Numbered from the stretch's first letter, positions 22,134 through 33,725 are shown. The stretch is 64,000 nucleotides of DNA from Nicotiana tabacum (GCF_000715075.1 NC_134082.1:62459466-62523465); one strand, 5' to 3'. The notes: generated from the sequence alone by a model not told the origin. A program made the numbers and translations.

Positions 22134-22135
22134 TA

Positions 22136-22383
22136 CTTCCTCCGTTCCAATTTATCTGAACCTGTTTGACTGGACACGTAGTTTAAGAAAAAATAAAAAC
22201 TTTTTGAATTTGTAATCCTAAACAAGTCAAAATGGGGTCCAGAATATTTGTGAGGTTATAAAAACTTCTTATTAAGGATAGAATTGGAAGTTTAAGCTAA
22301 ATTGTTTTCAAATTTAAAATGGGTCATTCTTTTTAGAACGGACCAAAAAGAAAATAGGTTCACATAAACTGGAACGGAGAGAG
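22136..22383. mobile_element. Stowaway-type MITE (Mariner)
   Basis: 248 bp. Ends read CTTCCTCCGTTCC... and ...GGAACGGAGAGAG, which are inverted repeats of the common CTCCCTCCGTTCC end. It is flanked by TA on both sides (22134-22135 and 22384-22385), the Mariner target duplication. No coding capacity. Confidence 0.9.
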
Positions 22384-22385
22384 TA

Positions 22386-23475
22386 ATATTTTACTGTCTA
22401 TATTAAGCTGAAACAATTATTTTAAGAAAGAATTACAAGAAAATATTCGTAACTTCATATCTTTAAGTTTTACCTGACCTAGCCCATATTGTACATATTT
22501 TGAAAGCACTAGCAAATTCAAAATCTTTATTTTTACAAACATTGCTTCTAAAACCTATGGAGTTAAATCTGTATTCTCACAACCATTGCTTTCACTCTCT
22601 TTTCTTCTCACATCTTCTACATATGCTTCAAGGCGTTGTCCGCTATTACTGTTTCTCCTCCTGTGTCACCTGGTTGCAATGTAAGAAAATTGAAGAGTAG
22701 AAGTCCATAATTGAAGGTCATTCAAAGCTTTGCTTTAGAAAATAGGATTTTTTGAGTTTGTTAGATGTTTGGATTAGGTGTTGTTCCAATTTATTAAAAA
22801 TATCAAAAGAAGTTCAAAATTTAAATCTGAAGTGATTTGGAGTAGATTTTGAGCATGATTTGAGTTAAATTTCATAACAGACGCAAGGAAGAAGACGAAG
22901 TTAATTTTTTGTATAATTATGTATAATAGTGTATAAACACATCTTATACACTGTTATACACCTTTATACAATTTTCAGTTGCAATTCTTGTTCAAAACCA
23001 GTCCAAATCTCCATTAAATGACTGCAAATTTTATATACAACCTCCTTATACTATTTCTAACAAGTCTAAATAACACCCACTCCAAATTTCTCACAAAATC
23101 AAATTCAAAATTTAAACCCACATATTTAAGCTTGTTAAAAATCTAATTTTTACCACCCAAATGTGTTTGATTTGTTCAACTAATATTTGAGTCATAATTA
23201 TTTATTCAAAAATTAACGTAAAAGCTCTGAGCAATCTTTTTAAAAAATTAAATAGTAATTTCGAGAACCTATTGGAATTGTATGTTGAATCTTAGCTTAT
23301 TATTTTTAGGCTAGTTGGTTGTAAATTGAAATATAAGCTATAAAATTAAAAAGCAGGGAGCCGAGTAGTTGTTATTATGTGAAAATTTCCTTTATTTTAA
23401 ATAAATAATTTGCATTACTTGCAATTCCATACTCATTGACTCGACCACCCCAATTCACTGAGTCAACTTGCCGCC
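22386..23475. other. Upstream region of the ALKBH9-like gene
   Basis: AT-rich. Near 22910-22970 an inverted repeat (TGTATAATAGTGTATAA facing TTATACACTGTTATACA) lies within about 22735-23175, which may be another MITE; ends were not resolved. The last 80 bp before the ATG are CA/CT-rich and probably the 5' UTR. Confidence 0.4.
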
Positions 23476-23924
23476 ATGTCCGATCACCAACGAAGCCGAA
23501 AAATCGACCCTTTTCTCCTCAGTTACACCGCCGACGAACTCCTAATTGCCTCTGAGTTTCTATCTAATTGGTTCCCCTTTCTCTCTCGTGGCCTCTGCCA
23601 AAGCTGTACGCTCACACTCTCCCGTTGCATTCGATCCCTCGACCTCGGTAACTCTCTCTTCTTATCCCTTTTAAAATTTTGTAATAATGTTGTAACATGT
23701 TTAAGGAATTGGTAATTTTCGTACCTTGTGTAAGTAATAATACTCACATTATGCATATAATAAATTCCCCAGCTTTTTGTGCATTACCTCAATACACTTA
23801 CACACAATGCTCACCATATGCATAAATTCTCCAGCTTTTAGGTTTTCCTCCTTATTGTGATTTTTTTTTTTGAAACCCCATTATGGGTTTTCTGGCTTTT
23901 GATACGTTGGTGAACCAGCCAACT

Positions 23925-24150
23925 TGGGAGGGCGGAGCTATGTAGAGCCATTGGGGTTCAATTGAATCCCCTCCGTCGAAAAATTATATTGTGCAAATAG
24001 GGCAAAAATGAGTTTTTTTTTTGGTTATATGTAAACTGTTTGAATCCCCTTGACATTAGGTAAGATTTTAGATTCTAGTGTAGTGGCAAAGGGTGTTAAA
24101 AAATTGCATTAGGTCACAACTTCAAATTCCATGTGTGACATTCTAGCTTT
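23925..24150 (+). repeat. SINE-like segment in intron 1
   Basis: Contains phrases of a common Solanaceae short repeat (GAATCCCCT..., TTTGAATCCCCTTGACATTAGG) and a tRNA-like pair TAGTGTAGTGGCAAAGGG / AACTTCAAATTCC resembling A and B boxes. Borders are approximate. Confidence 0.4.
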
Positions 24151-24350
24151 TTTCTTTCCTTTTAAATCTCCTTGCATAAATTCCTGACTCTGTCTTGGGC
24201 CTGTTACCACAAGCACGGGAGCAAGAATCTTGTCCACCAAGGTTTGAGCATATGAGCTCACACTGAATGTGGTGGTTGGGATTTGAACTTGGGATCTCCA
24301 CACTGTTACAACTACCCAAGAGTACCAAAATCCAGCCAAGATTCATGTAG
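24150..24350 (-). repeat. tRNA-derived SINE-like segment in intron 1
   Basis: On the minus strand GGGTAGTTGTAACAGTGTGG is followed by AAGTTCAAATCCC, which look like pol III A and B boxes. The frames through it are shadows. Borders are approximate. Confidence 0.4.
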
Positions 24351-24910
24351 TGTTAATGATTTGATAAGTATCTTTGTAGCCCTAGAGCATTTTAGTCAAT
24401 GGGTGAAGTAGTTCAAGATCTTTGTAAATTCATCTAAGTGTCTTTAAATACCAATGTGAGATTTGATATTATATACCAGTTTCCTGCAAGTATAACTCGA
24501 CCTAGTTTCAAGTATGGACTTTAATGGGGACTTAAGGGTGTAAAAGCATGAATAACAAAAGTTGACTATGATACTATATGAAAGAACCTGAGCATCCAAT
24601 GGAAGAGCTTAAAGCACAATATGTTGAGTAACCAAGACTTTTATGAACCCACTTGGATGTCCTTATAAATCTAGTGTGGAACATAACATTAGATGGCTCA
24701 ACATGTTGGTTCAACATAGTATGCATATAGTTTGTAGATAAGTTGTGAAAGCTTGAAATTTCTTAGGTGGATAATGATGTGGTGTAGCAAACTGTTTTTT
24801 TTTTTATCTTTTCATTCTTATGTTGTGGATTCTGATAAAGAAGAAATTATAGATTAGTGAGTTCTCTGATCAGAGAGTTTGTTGCTATGACTGCAGAGGC
24901 TGCTGGTGAT

Positions 24911-25468
24911 GCAGAACGATTAAAGCAACAAGAGGATTTTACAGTTTTGACTCCTGAACTTCCTGATTCGAACTACTGTAACGGAAATCTTGACAATTGT
25001 GTCAACAATTCACTTAGGAGTTGGAAAGAGTGTGCTGACTTATATGATACCGCTGATACAAATTCATTGGGTAGTTGGAAAGACGGTGTAGATCGTGCAG
25101 AACGTTTGAAGCAACAAAAGAATTTCACAGTTTTTACTCCAGAACTTCCTGATTCGAATGACTATAGCGTAAATCTTCACAATTGTGTCAACAATTCACT
25201 TGGGAGTCGGAAAGAGTGTGCTGACTTATATGATACTGCAGATACAAACTCATTGGGTAGTTGGAAAGGCGGCGCAGATAGTGCAGAACATTTTAAGCAA
25301 CAAGAGAATTTCACAGTTTTTACTCCAGAACTTCCTGATTCCAATGATTGTAACGGAAAACTTGACAATTGTGACAACAATTCACTTGGGAGTTGGAAAG
25401 AGTGTGCTGACTTTTATGATACTGCAGATACAAACTCATTGGGTAGTTGGAAAGACGGTGCAGACGGG
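24911..25468 (+). repeat. Coding tandem repeat, three units of 186 bp
   Basis: Three consecutive 62-codon units beginning GCAGAACG/GCAGAACA at 24911, 25097 and 25283, exactly 186 bp apart. Each encodes FTVxTPELPDSN, a Cys/Asn-rich part, NSLxSxKECADxYDTADTNSLGSWK. The units keep frame and differ by scattered substitutions. Confidence 0.95.
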
Positions 25469-25747
25469 CCTGAGCGTTTTGATGAGGCATCGGTGCGTAG
25501 GAATAGATCAGATAGTTATGTAGGTGGTGCAGATCGCTCATCACGACCTGTTGAAGAGGCCTCGAGAAGTAAAACATTCAGCTCACCCATACCTGCAGCA
25601 AGCCTGAGGATGAAAATGTCATGGGCAGATATGGCTCAGGAGGATGAGCTTGATGCTGAGGATATTAGTGAGTCGACTAGCTGGAGTAGTCAGTTAGGTA
25701 ATGGCAATGGTGTGAATGAAGAGGAAACTTCTATTCAGGAGACTAAG

Positions 25748-25750
25748 TGA
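25748..25750 (+). other. In-frame TGA in the ALKBH9-like exon 2
   Basis: The frame reads ...QETK, TGA, KMELSREER... without shift. A CGA-to-TGA or AGA-to-TGA change would explain it. The next ATG is at 25754. Confidence 0.85.
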
Positions 25751-27771
25751 AAAATGGAACTGTCAAGGGAGGAAAGAGAGCACATTCGGTTTTGTAATGT
25801 AAAGAGGAAAAAGGATTTCATATGCTTGGAAAGAGTTAATGGGGAAGTTGTGAATATACTTGATGGCTTGGAGCTACATACTGGTGTCTTTAGCATGGCT
25901 GAGCAAAATAGGATTGTTAAATTTGTAGAGAAGCTTGAGGAGATGGGGAAGAATGGGCAATTAAAAGGTCAGTTTTTTCTTTATTAACTTTGCGAACCCT
26001 TTTTTCTTTCTTTTCCAGATGAAAGTTACTGTTGTACTCAGGAATTTATGATGAGGCCTTAGCCCTTGCTAAATCTAACAGAGAAAACTTGTTCATGTTT
26101 CGTTTGGATGAAGTAGATTACACAATTAGTTACTCATTTCCTGTTAAAACTTAGAAATTGTTCCCTGATTGAAAAAATACTAGATAAGGTATTCCAGAAT
26201 TCTATTGAGCATGGAATATGGGAAGCAAAGCCAAAATCAAAGACTGAGGCATCAATTTAGAGTTGCTCTACGGGGATTTTAAGTTAATTGTGCAAAGTGT
26301 GTCAGTTACTTTGTTAAGGCATGTGCATTTTGCACAAATGTTTTATGCTTGTCTTCAAATTTCAGTTTTGAATCTTAATTCCACTTCTGGTGGTCATCAT
26401 AATGATTTAAGGATTTTTTCCGTCTCCACTCACATCTTCAAATCAATTTGATGTGGTTTTACCTTTTCCTTGATGATTGTGGGACGAAGGTAAAATTTTC
26501 TATCTACTTCCTCCTTATGTTTCAATACCTATTTGTTTTGTACTTCAGTTATTAATTCCGTGCGTTAGCGTGCTCTGACCTGCTCTATTTTGATTGTTTT
26601 AGAGCGAACTTATACAGCGCCACGGAAGTGGATGAGGGGTAAAGGACGTGTGACAATCCAATTTGGTTGTTGCTACAACTATGCTAAGGTAAGTCTTTGA
26701 CTTGAAATTATCCTAATCTCTCCTTCCCCCCAAGCTCCAAGTGGGAGGGGGCCAGGGAAGAAGAAAAGAGGAGGCTCAGAATCATCGCCTGTATGCTTTA
26801 GATTTTAGTCCATCTCTGGAGAAAACTTTTTTCGCTTTATTTCTGACTTTATTCAATTAGGTTGTGACAGATATGGGTAGATCACTTAAAAAAGGGAATG
26901 TAGATATCTATAACTGAATTTTCTTTATGGCAGGATAAGCAAGGCAACCCCCCAGGGATTCTCAAGACTGAAACTGTTGATCCATTGCCTAATCTTCTTA
27001 AGGTCATGATTAGAAGGCTCGTAAGATGGCATGTTATGCCACCAAATTGTGTTCCAGACAGCTGTATAGTCAATATTTATGAAGAGGGGGATTGCATACC
27101 ACCTCATATCGACAATCATGAGTTTGTTCGTCCATTTTGTACTGTCTCATTCCTTAGCGAGTGCAATATAGTGTTTGGATCAAACTTGAAAACAGTGGCT
27201 CCTGGTGAGTTTGCCGGTGCAATTGCAATTCCCTTGCCAGTGGGGTAAGTATTCTGGGTTTTAGCTTTGTCCTTGCAAGATTTCGACTACTATCAATTGC
27301 ATAACCTTCCTACAGGTCTGCTCTTGTCTTGAATGGAAATGGAGCTGATGTGGCTAAACATTGTGTGCCAGCTGTTCCTACTAAAAGGTTTATGCTGAAA
27401 GTGGAACTTTAGTTTCCTGTTGGTGAATCTTCTGTCAAACATTTGCTTTAGACATAACATCTCATTAACCTTTTACAATGTGCAGGATTTCAATTACATT
27501 TAGGAGAATGGATGAATCTAAACGGCCAATTGGATATGTTCCCGAGCAGGATTTACAAGGTCTTCAGCCATTATCCTACGAAGCAGATAGATATGAGAAT
27601 TCAAACACGTTTAAACCAAGGCATTCTACCAGAAAACAATTGGGAACACGAGAAGCGAATAAGGAAACAGTAAAGATATCAATTGAGAGGAATTTCAAGC
27701 CACATTACTTTGGTCGAAATCGACAAGGACCTGTAGATACGCGAAAAGTCTGGGTGGCTGTAGATAAGTGA

Positions 27772-28375
27772 ATGCATGTTGTGACTATTTTGATTGCTTG
27801 GGGGGAAAGGCCAATCTTGATTGTTTATTATTGACGCTTATATGTGTTCAATTCATATGATGTAGATAAAAAGTATATTCATAAGAGTCGATTTCTACTT
27901 ATGGAAAAGAAAAAGAAGTTATTGGTTTCCTCAAGAAAAAGAAGTTTTGATTTCTACTTACTACTGTGATATTTTTTGCTATGCAAAATTTGTCTTGTTT
28001 GATATTTTTGCTCTTTTCTCAAGCATGATTACCACAAAATTTACTTGTTCGTATCCACTTCATCAGAATCTGCTTAAGTGAGCTTGGTTGTTTCACCATA
28101 ATTTTTTTTTCTTGCACTACACAGCTTGATACTTACCTAGATTAATTTATTCACTATATTATATTGATAAACTGTCATGGGAGAGAGAGAGAGAGAGAGA
28201 GAGATTGGGAAAGAGATAATTTTTGAATTATTTCAGTTAGCAGCAAATTCTCAATGGTCCAAATCAAATATGGACCAGAAGTTAGAGAAAGTAAATAATA
28301 AAACACCTCAGATGTTGGTGTAAAAAGAAGAAAGCTTTTCATTCGGTATCCTCGGGGAAATGCAAGTGCTTTCCT
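27772..28375. other. Space between two convergent genes
   Basis: Serves as 3' flank for both neighbours. It contains a (GA)12 microsatellite at 28180-28204. No gene seen. Confidence 0.5.
28180..28204. repeat. (GA)n microsatellite
   Basis: About 12 GA units. Confidence 0.95.
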
Positions 28376-29598
28376 CTAGGAGTAGGCAATCCTTTCAAAT
28401 GCAAAATCAGCACACTCTTCTACTCCTTCAAACTCATCATACACAAACCGAGTGTGCTTTCCACCTATTTTTCCATTAACATTGATCTTCTTCATTGTCT
28501 CACATACTTCATCAACTACTCCTTCATCCTCTTCTTCTGACTTTTCAGTAAAATCCAGTAGTAGAGATCTTGTAATATTACTACTACTCTCTTCTTTCTT
28601 CACTTCAAACATCTCATTCATTATCTAACATACAATATATACAAACAATTCAAAATCTTTAATATCTCATATCAAACACCAATCGAGGTAAATGAAGAAA
28701 AACCTTCTTTTTTTGTCGTGCATGGGGTCAGTCAAATCATTGAGTTTTATACCATCTTTTATATATATTTTGAAACAACATAAAATGCCTTATAAATAAA
28801 ATATTATTATAACTGAATTTTTAAAATATAGTATACAAAGATATTAGTCAAAAAATGATATGACTTATTTGAGAGTAACTTATTTGTTGACTCGCATTTA
28901 TTTAACTTATAGACATTGAATGCAGAGAATCCTTACACTATTGGTTTAATTTTAACTTGTTCTAGCAGGTTGCTTTTCTTATTTCGAGGTTACAAATTCT
29001 AATATTATAGATATATCGTTGTAGTCAATAACTTGTTATACATTATCAATCAATGTATAGAAGCTAAATTGTTGTGAAAGCTGATATAATATACCCGAGA
29101 GATGACAAAGTTGTCGTGTACAGGAGATGCAGTGACAGGTGGCAGCAACTCATTACCAGATAGATCCACAAGTGGTGTATTTGCAGGAGCAATAACAAAA
29201 TGACCTTTTACATGAAAAAGAGGCTGCCTTTTTGCCAATGATATTTCAGCTTCTTCCTCAACCATTTGTAACAAGTTCTTCACTTGACACCTCAATATTG
29301 CCTCCCCTGACCCTGGAGTACAACACTCTCTTCCTTTTGCAGATGATGGGGTCTCCAAATTCCCACTTGCTAGCCCAACAATGGGTGAATTTGTTAAATC
29401 AATGAGAGCTGATCTTGATTTGGTGGTCACTTGTTTGTTTTCAGATTCTTTATTCATCTCTGAACAAAAAAGATAGTATTAGTATAGGCACAAACAAGTT
29501 AAAGAAATTTTGCTATAAAAAGCTGAATCTTCATTACTATTGGAAGCAGAAAGGACTTGTGATCTTGTTGCTCTTCTTGTTGATGATGGAGTCTCCAT
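28376..29598 (-). CDS. Small acidic plant protein of unknown function, three exons
   Basis: Predicted exons on the minus strand: 29598-29538, 29459-29095, 28624-28376; introns 78 and 470 nt with GT/AG ends and matching phases (1 and 0), giving about 224 residues. Recognisable pieces: METPSSTRRATRSQV at the start, SALIDLTNSPIVGLASG, TPGSGEAILRCQVKNLLQMVEEEAE, APANTP, and near the end CETMKKINVNGK and KHTRFVYDE. From memory these match a conserved land-plant family without known function; it looks soluble, with no signal peptide or membrane segment. The first junction uses a weak donor (ATA|GTAATG), so the true start could instead be the ATG at 29457. It is shorter than I would expect, so loss of a middle part is possible. 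It converges with the ALKBH9-like gene. Confidence 0.65.
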
Positions 29599-29913
29599 TA
29601 GAAAAATGGCAGATTATTGGCTTTCCTAATGCGCTGGCTGTATTCAGATTAAGAGAAATTAAAGGACTCAAATGGTGGAAAGAGATAAGAGTATTTTTAT
29701 AGGAGTAGTGGAATAATGGTTGGAGAGTGGGCAACAAAATGCGACCGTTAGAAGCATGCTATACTAACTAGCCGTTGGGATTTAGAGATGGGTTTCCTGC
29801 TATTGGGTCTACAGGCCTTTTAGGCCCAAAGTTCTTTATGGGCTTTTGCATAATCTGGGTAATTTTTCTGGTCCAGTTGATTGGCCTACTTAATGCAAGT
29901 CTTTGCCTTAGGG
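29599..29913. other. Upstream region of the small acidic-protein gene
   Basis: Likely 5' UTR and promoter of the minus-strand gene. No other feature seen. Confidence 0.4.
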
Positions 29914-29922
29914 GTGTACGGT

Positions 29923-30872
29923 GGGGCATTTGCATCTATACCTGCTTTTTGAGTTACGTTTTAACTTGTGTCCGCTTTGCAAAAAAAAATTGCAAGTGTA
30001 CTTACTTTTTCGCGTAACTTCAGCATACGGGGCTGAAGTAGCAAAGGCAATCACGCAAAACTTTAGCATTCTAGTAGACGGGACTGAAATAGCAAGTGTG
30101 CCGAACCAAATGTGCTAAAGTTTTTGTTTGTAATTACTGAACTTAAGCATAGTAGCTGAAGTTTTGTTATCTATTTGCTGAAGTTTTAATTTGTAATTGC
30201 TGAAGTTTTTGTTTTTGTAACTGGCGAACTTCAGCTCTAGAGCTGAAGTTTTTGTTTTGTAACTGTCGAAATTTTTGTTTGTAACTGACGAACTTCAGCC
30301 TTCTTAGAGTTGAAGTTTTAACTGACTTTCCATATGATTCGATGTCAATTTGGTTTGATTGGATTGCCTCCTTCAAATGGTGTCCTGCCACAATCACCTA
30401 TGCATACTAAAAGCTTGGCTGTTCTTCAGAAATAGGTAAATATGATTAAATTTGTCGATGACTGTTAAGATACTTCTTGTTAAAAAATTTGGCGTGAATT
30501 CCATTTTTTGGAAACTTAGAAGGCAGAACATTGCCTTGGGGAAGGGCATTTAGTAGCAGATTGGCTTCTAAAGAAGGATGATTAGGATCAGTCTTCTTCT
30601 TTTCCATGTTGTTCAAGAGTACTTTTCTTGCTTCATAACTGTGTGCACAATAGACTAGTAAAAAAACCAAAACAATGAAACACATGATAAATCGAGCCAT
30701 TATATTGTTACATCAATGTTAAATTCCGGAGGGATATAGAGATCACTGGGAGAAGGAAGAGGAGAAAGGGGGCTGAAGATGTTTAAAAAGTAGGTACAAG
30801 TTAAAACTTTTTAAAAAAATAGGTATAGGTTAAATGGGGGAGACTAAATAGGGCGCCCCGTACAATTTTTAC
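29923..30872. mobile_element. MULE-like non-autonomous element 1, gene-carrying (950 bp)
   Basis: Flanked by a perfect 9-bp duplication GTGTACGGT (29914-29922 and 30873-30881), the length typical of Mutator-like elements. It begins GGGGCATTTGCATCTATACC and ends CAATTTTTAC. Subterminal parts are imperfect inverted repeats: TACCTGCTTTTTGAGTTACGTTTTAACTTGT near the left faces AAGTTAAAACTTTTTAA...GGTATAGG near the right. The left arm holds repeats of GCTGAAGTTTTTGTTTGTAA. It encloses a complete small ORF (30446-30700, minus strand). Confidence 0.8.
30446..30700 (-). CDS. Small secreted peptide precursor-like ORF, probably truncated
   Basis: 84 residues. It opens with a clear signal peptide (MARFIMCFIVLVFLLVYCAHS, about 1-21), then YEARKVLLNNMEKKK, PSLEANLLLNALPQG and PSKFPKNG. 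The EARKxLL start after the signal and the LNALPxG...P.S..P.K.G stretch recall precursors of the CEP14/PIP type of plant signalling peptides. Those normally end in a short mature peptide with an SVPSPG(V)GH-like motif; here the frame ends after NSHRQI with no such motif, and none appears in the other frames just beyond. It lies inside element 1, so it is probably a captured, C-terminally truncated host gene. The family assignment is tentative. Confidence 0.5.
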   Translation of the reverse strand: MARFIMCFIVLVFLLVYCAHSYEARKVLLNNMEKKKTDPNHPSLEANLLLNALPQGNVLPSKFPKNGIHAKFFNKKYLNSHRQI

Positions 30873-30908
30873 GTGTACGGTTCGGGAAAATGGCATGGTA
30901 TGACAACG

Positions 30909-31330
30909 GGAGAAATTCGAAAATAGTCAGATTTACAAGTGGTCATTCAAAAATAGCCACAGTTTCAAAAGTAATCGAAATTTAACCATTTTCATGTAAA
31001 GATAAATTTGAACAAAACACTGTTCAAAATCCAGAAAATATTCCAGCATAATATATTGGAGTTCCAGTATAATATATCAGTCCAACATAATATGCTGGAA
31101 GTCCATACATAGGTGCTCCAATCTCCAGTATATTATGCTGGAACTTTCCGTGTGTTGGAGTTCTAGCATAATATGCTGGAAGTTCATACATAGGTGCATC
31201 GATCTCCGGTATATTATGTTGAAACTTTCCGTGTTGAAGCAAAATAGTGGCTATTTTTGAATAACCTTGCAAACGCTGGCTATTTTTGAATGACAAATCC
31301 GAAAACTGGCTAACCCGTGCTATTTTTACT
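30909..31330. mobile_element. MITE with 9-bp target duplication
   Basis: 422 bp, flanked by ATGACAACG (30900-30908 and 31331-31339). Ends are related inverted repeats; GTCATTCAAAAATAGCCA appears near both ends in opposite directions. The middle is a tandem duplication of about 95 bp built on CATAATATGCTGGAAGT (copies near 31060-31150 and 31155-31245). It is inserted in the gap between MULE-like elements 1 and 2. Confidence 0.85.
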
Positions 31331-33399
31331 ATGACAACGCATCAGAGAAAGGGTAATATTTTGGGGCATTTTCATCTATACCTGCTTTTTGTGTCACGTT
31401 TTAACTTGTACCCGCTTTGCCAAAAAAATGGTAAAGGTACCCACTTTTTCGCGTAACTTCAACATACGGGCCTGAAGTAGCAAAAGCAATCACGCAAGCT
31501 TCAGCATTCTAGTAGACGGGCCTAAAGTAGCAAAAATTGTTGAACCAAGTGTGCTGAAGTTTTTGTTTGTAATTGCTAAACTTAAGCATTCTAGTAGCTG
31601 AAGTTTTGTTCTCTATTTGCTGAAGTTTTTTATTTGTAATTGCTGAACTTAAGCATTCTAGTAGCTGAAGTTTTGTTCTCTATTTGCTGAAGTTTTTGTT
31701 TGTAATTGTTGAAATTAAACATTCTAGTAGCTGAAGTTTTGTTCTCTATTTGCTGAACTTCAGCATGTTTTAGCTGAAGTTTTGTTCTATATTTGTTGAA
31801 CTTCAGCATGTTTAATGCTATCATGTAATTGATGTTTTGTACAGATAATAAGTTTATCATTAGTAGAATTAGTAATTTAAAAAACTAGATAAATGATTTA
31901 GCATAACAGGTTAAAATGCATTGATAATGTACAAAGCTAAATCCAATAAGTTACTATTATAACACCCTACACATTCGGATTAGATATGAATGAGTTAAAG
32001 AAGTAGTAAGGTTATATTTTGGACATATGAAGTACTATCGGGATGATTATGGGTGAAAATAGTTGTTTAAAAATCAAGATGGAAAGTGAGGTGCATAAGA
32101 TTTGACAAAATCGACTAAGTTTGCAGAAGGTTCGCGTTCCATCAGGTTTTAGTGAAAATGTGTAAGGAATTTGGAAAACTCAAAGCATGAAAGTTGTAGA
32201 CCTTTGAAATAGCTTTCCAACGATATATTGTGGAGCCCAAACGGAGCTCTGTGCAAAAGGTTATACCTGTTTTACAGAATTGTGTGCGACCACCGTGGTC
32301 CTGCCGCGTTTTTACCGCGACCGCGGTGGTGAGGCAGTGTCCCAGCGTTTACCGCGGTCGGGACCGCGGTAGTGCCAACTGGGACGCGATGGACGATTGG
32401 GAAGTCATTTTTTTAGACTTATTTCTTCTCCCACAGCCCCAAAACATAAAAACTTGCCCTATAAAGGAAAGTTCTCAAAAACCCAACTCCTTAAGGGTCC
32501 CTCCACCACCCAAGGTAAGTTTTAATGGTGATTCTAAGTTAATTTCAATTTTCCAACATCTTATTAACATGGGCAAACCCTCCATATCATAAGATATTCG
32601 ATTGGGACACCATTGTTGAGAGAAGAAATCCTAGAACTTGAATTCAAAAAGATAGAACGTCACAAAGGTAATATCTTCACCTTCTAATTGATTCTAGCAT
32701 TGGATTAATGATTATAGACTCTAGTTCATGAGATATGAGTTTGATGGGTTTGATAGAAAAGTATGAACAATTATAGGTTTGGCTTGTTGATTGTTGATTA
32801 TTGGTTAAGGGTGTTGTTTACCTTATGGGTGATAAAGAATAATGTTGATTATAACCATTTGAGACTTTAGAATTTATTTAGGAGCAAGAGAATGGGTTAT
32901 TGGGTGTAGAAACACCATTAATAAGGACTATGAAGCTTTATGCCACCAAGTGTTTGCGAAAATGCCTAAGCGAACAAAACATGAGTATTATTGATAATAT
33001 GGAATCTCTTTGACTTGTATTGATATAGATTGAAGTTGAAAGGGTTGGTGAATGTTATATTACGCTCAAGAGCGGGAAGTTAAGGTATGTCAGACTAACT
33101 CTCTATGTTTGGGAATGTTAATGATTCTCCCTGCACTATGTTTCTTTTACGACGTATCGATTGCCTCAGAAATATAGTTAAGCCTAGTTCCTTGAATAGT
33201 TGTAGAGCTCCTATTCTCTAGCTTTATAACTCGTTCATGACTTTCATTCTGAACGTTGTGAGCTCAGTTCGTATTCAATATAGACTTGGGTTCGATGTCC
33301 CTAAGTCTCAGTATAGTTTACTCAGCATATCATAAACAGTTGAAGTTTCAGTGTTAATAATCTGTTCAAGAATACATGCCTCATTCTAGTCCTATTCAA

Positions 33400-33530
33400 T
33401 ATTCCAGTATTATGTAACTCAGTATGATTCAGTATTCCAATATTATGTAAATCAATGTGATCCAGTATTCCTGTATCATGTAACTCAGCGTGATTCAGTA
33501 TTTCACTATTATGTATTGCAGTATGATTCT
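33400..33530. repeat. Tandem repeat in the LTR-like region
   Basis: About four copies of a unit around CAGTATTCCAGTATTATGTAACT. Confidence 0.75.
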
Positions 33531-33571
33531 CAATTCCTAATTTTAAATCCCTGAATGTCGAACACCTATAT

Positions 33572-33663
33572 TTGGGCCTGAGGCCGCAGTTAATGCTTTA
33601 TGCATCTTTGGGCCTAAGGCCGCAGTTTATGCTTTATGCAATCTTTGGGCCCGAGGCCGCAGT

Positions 33664-33725
<62 letters not shown>

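Larger units (their letters stand above)
23476..27771 (+). pseudogene. ALKBH9-like RNA N6-methyladenosine demethylase gene, interrupted by a stop
   Basis: AlkB-family Fe(II)/2-oxoglutarate dioxygenase, closest to plant ALKBH9, which remove m6A from RNA. Exons by splice sites and frame: 23476-23647, about 24858-25967, 26603-26688, 26934-27244, 27316-27387, 27486-27771; all junctions keep phase and use GT/AG. Catalytic residues are present: HID (27105-27113), distal His in AKHCVP (27359-27361) and Arg in ITFRR (27502-27504). The start has a good context (GCCGCCATGTCC). Exon 2 carries three 186-bp repeats. A TGA at 25748-25750 is in frame, followed two codons later by an ATG (25754) that opens the whole catalytic half. 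So it is either a recent pseudogene, or it yields a catalytic-domain-only protein from the inner ATG. The family call is firm; the member is less so. Confidence 0.85.

Noticed and set aside
21923..22225. 100-codon minus-strand frame
   Set aside because: Runs half through the Stowaway MITE; no domain.
32230..32592. 120-codon frame
   Set aside because: Runs through the CG palindrome block of an LTR-like sequence; composition artefact.
33672..33722. (TA)n as a possible promoter or origin
   Set aside because: Simple microsatellite with no supporting signals.
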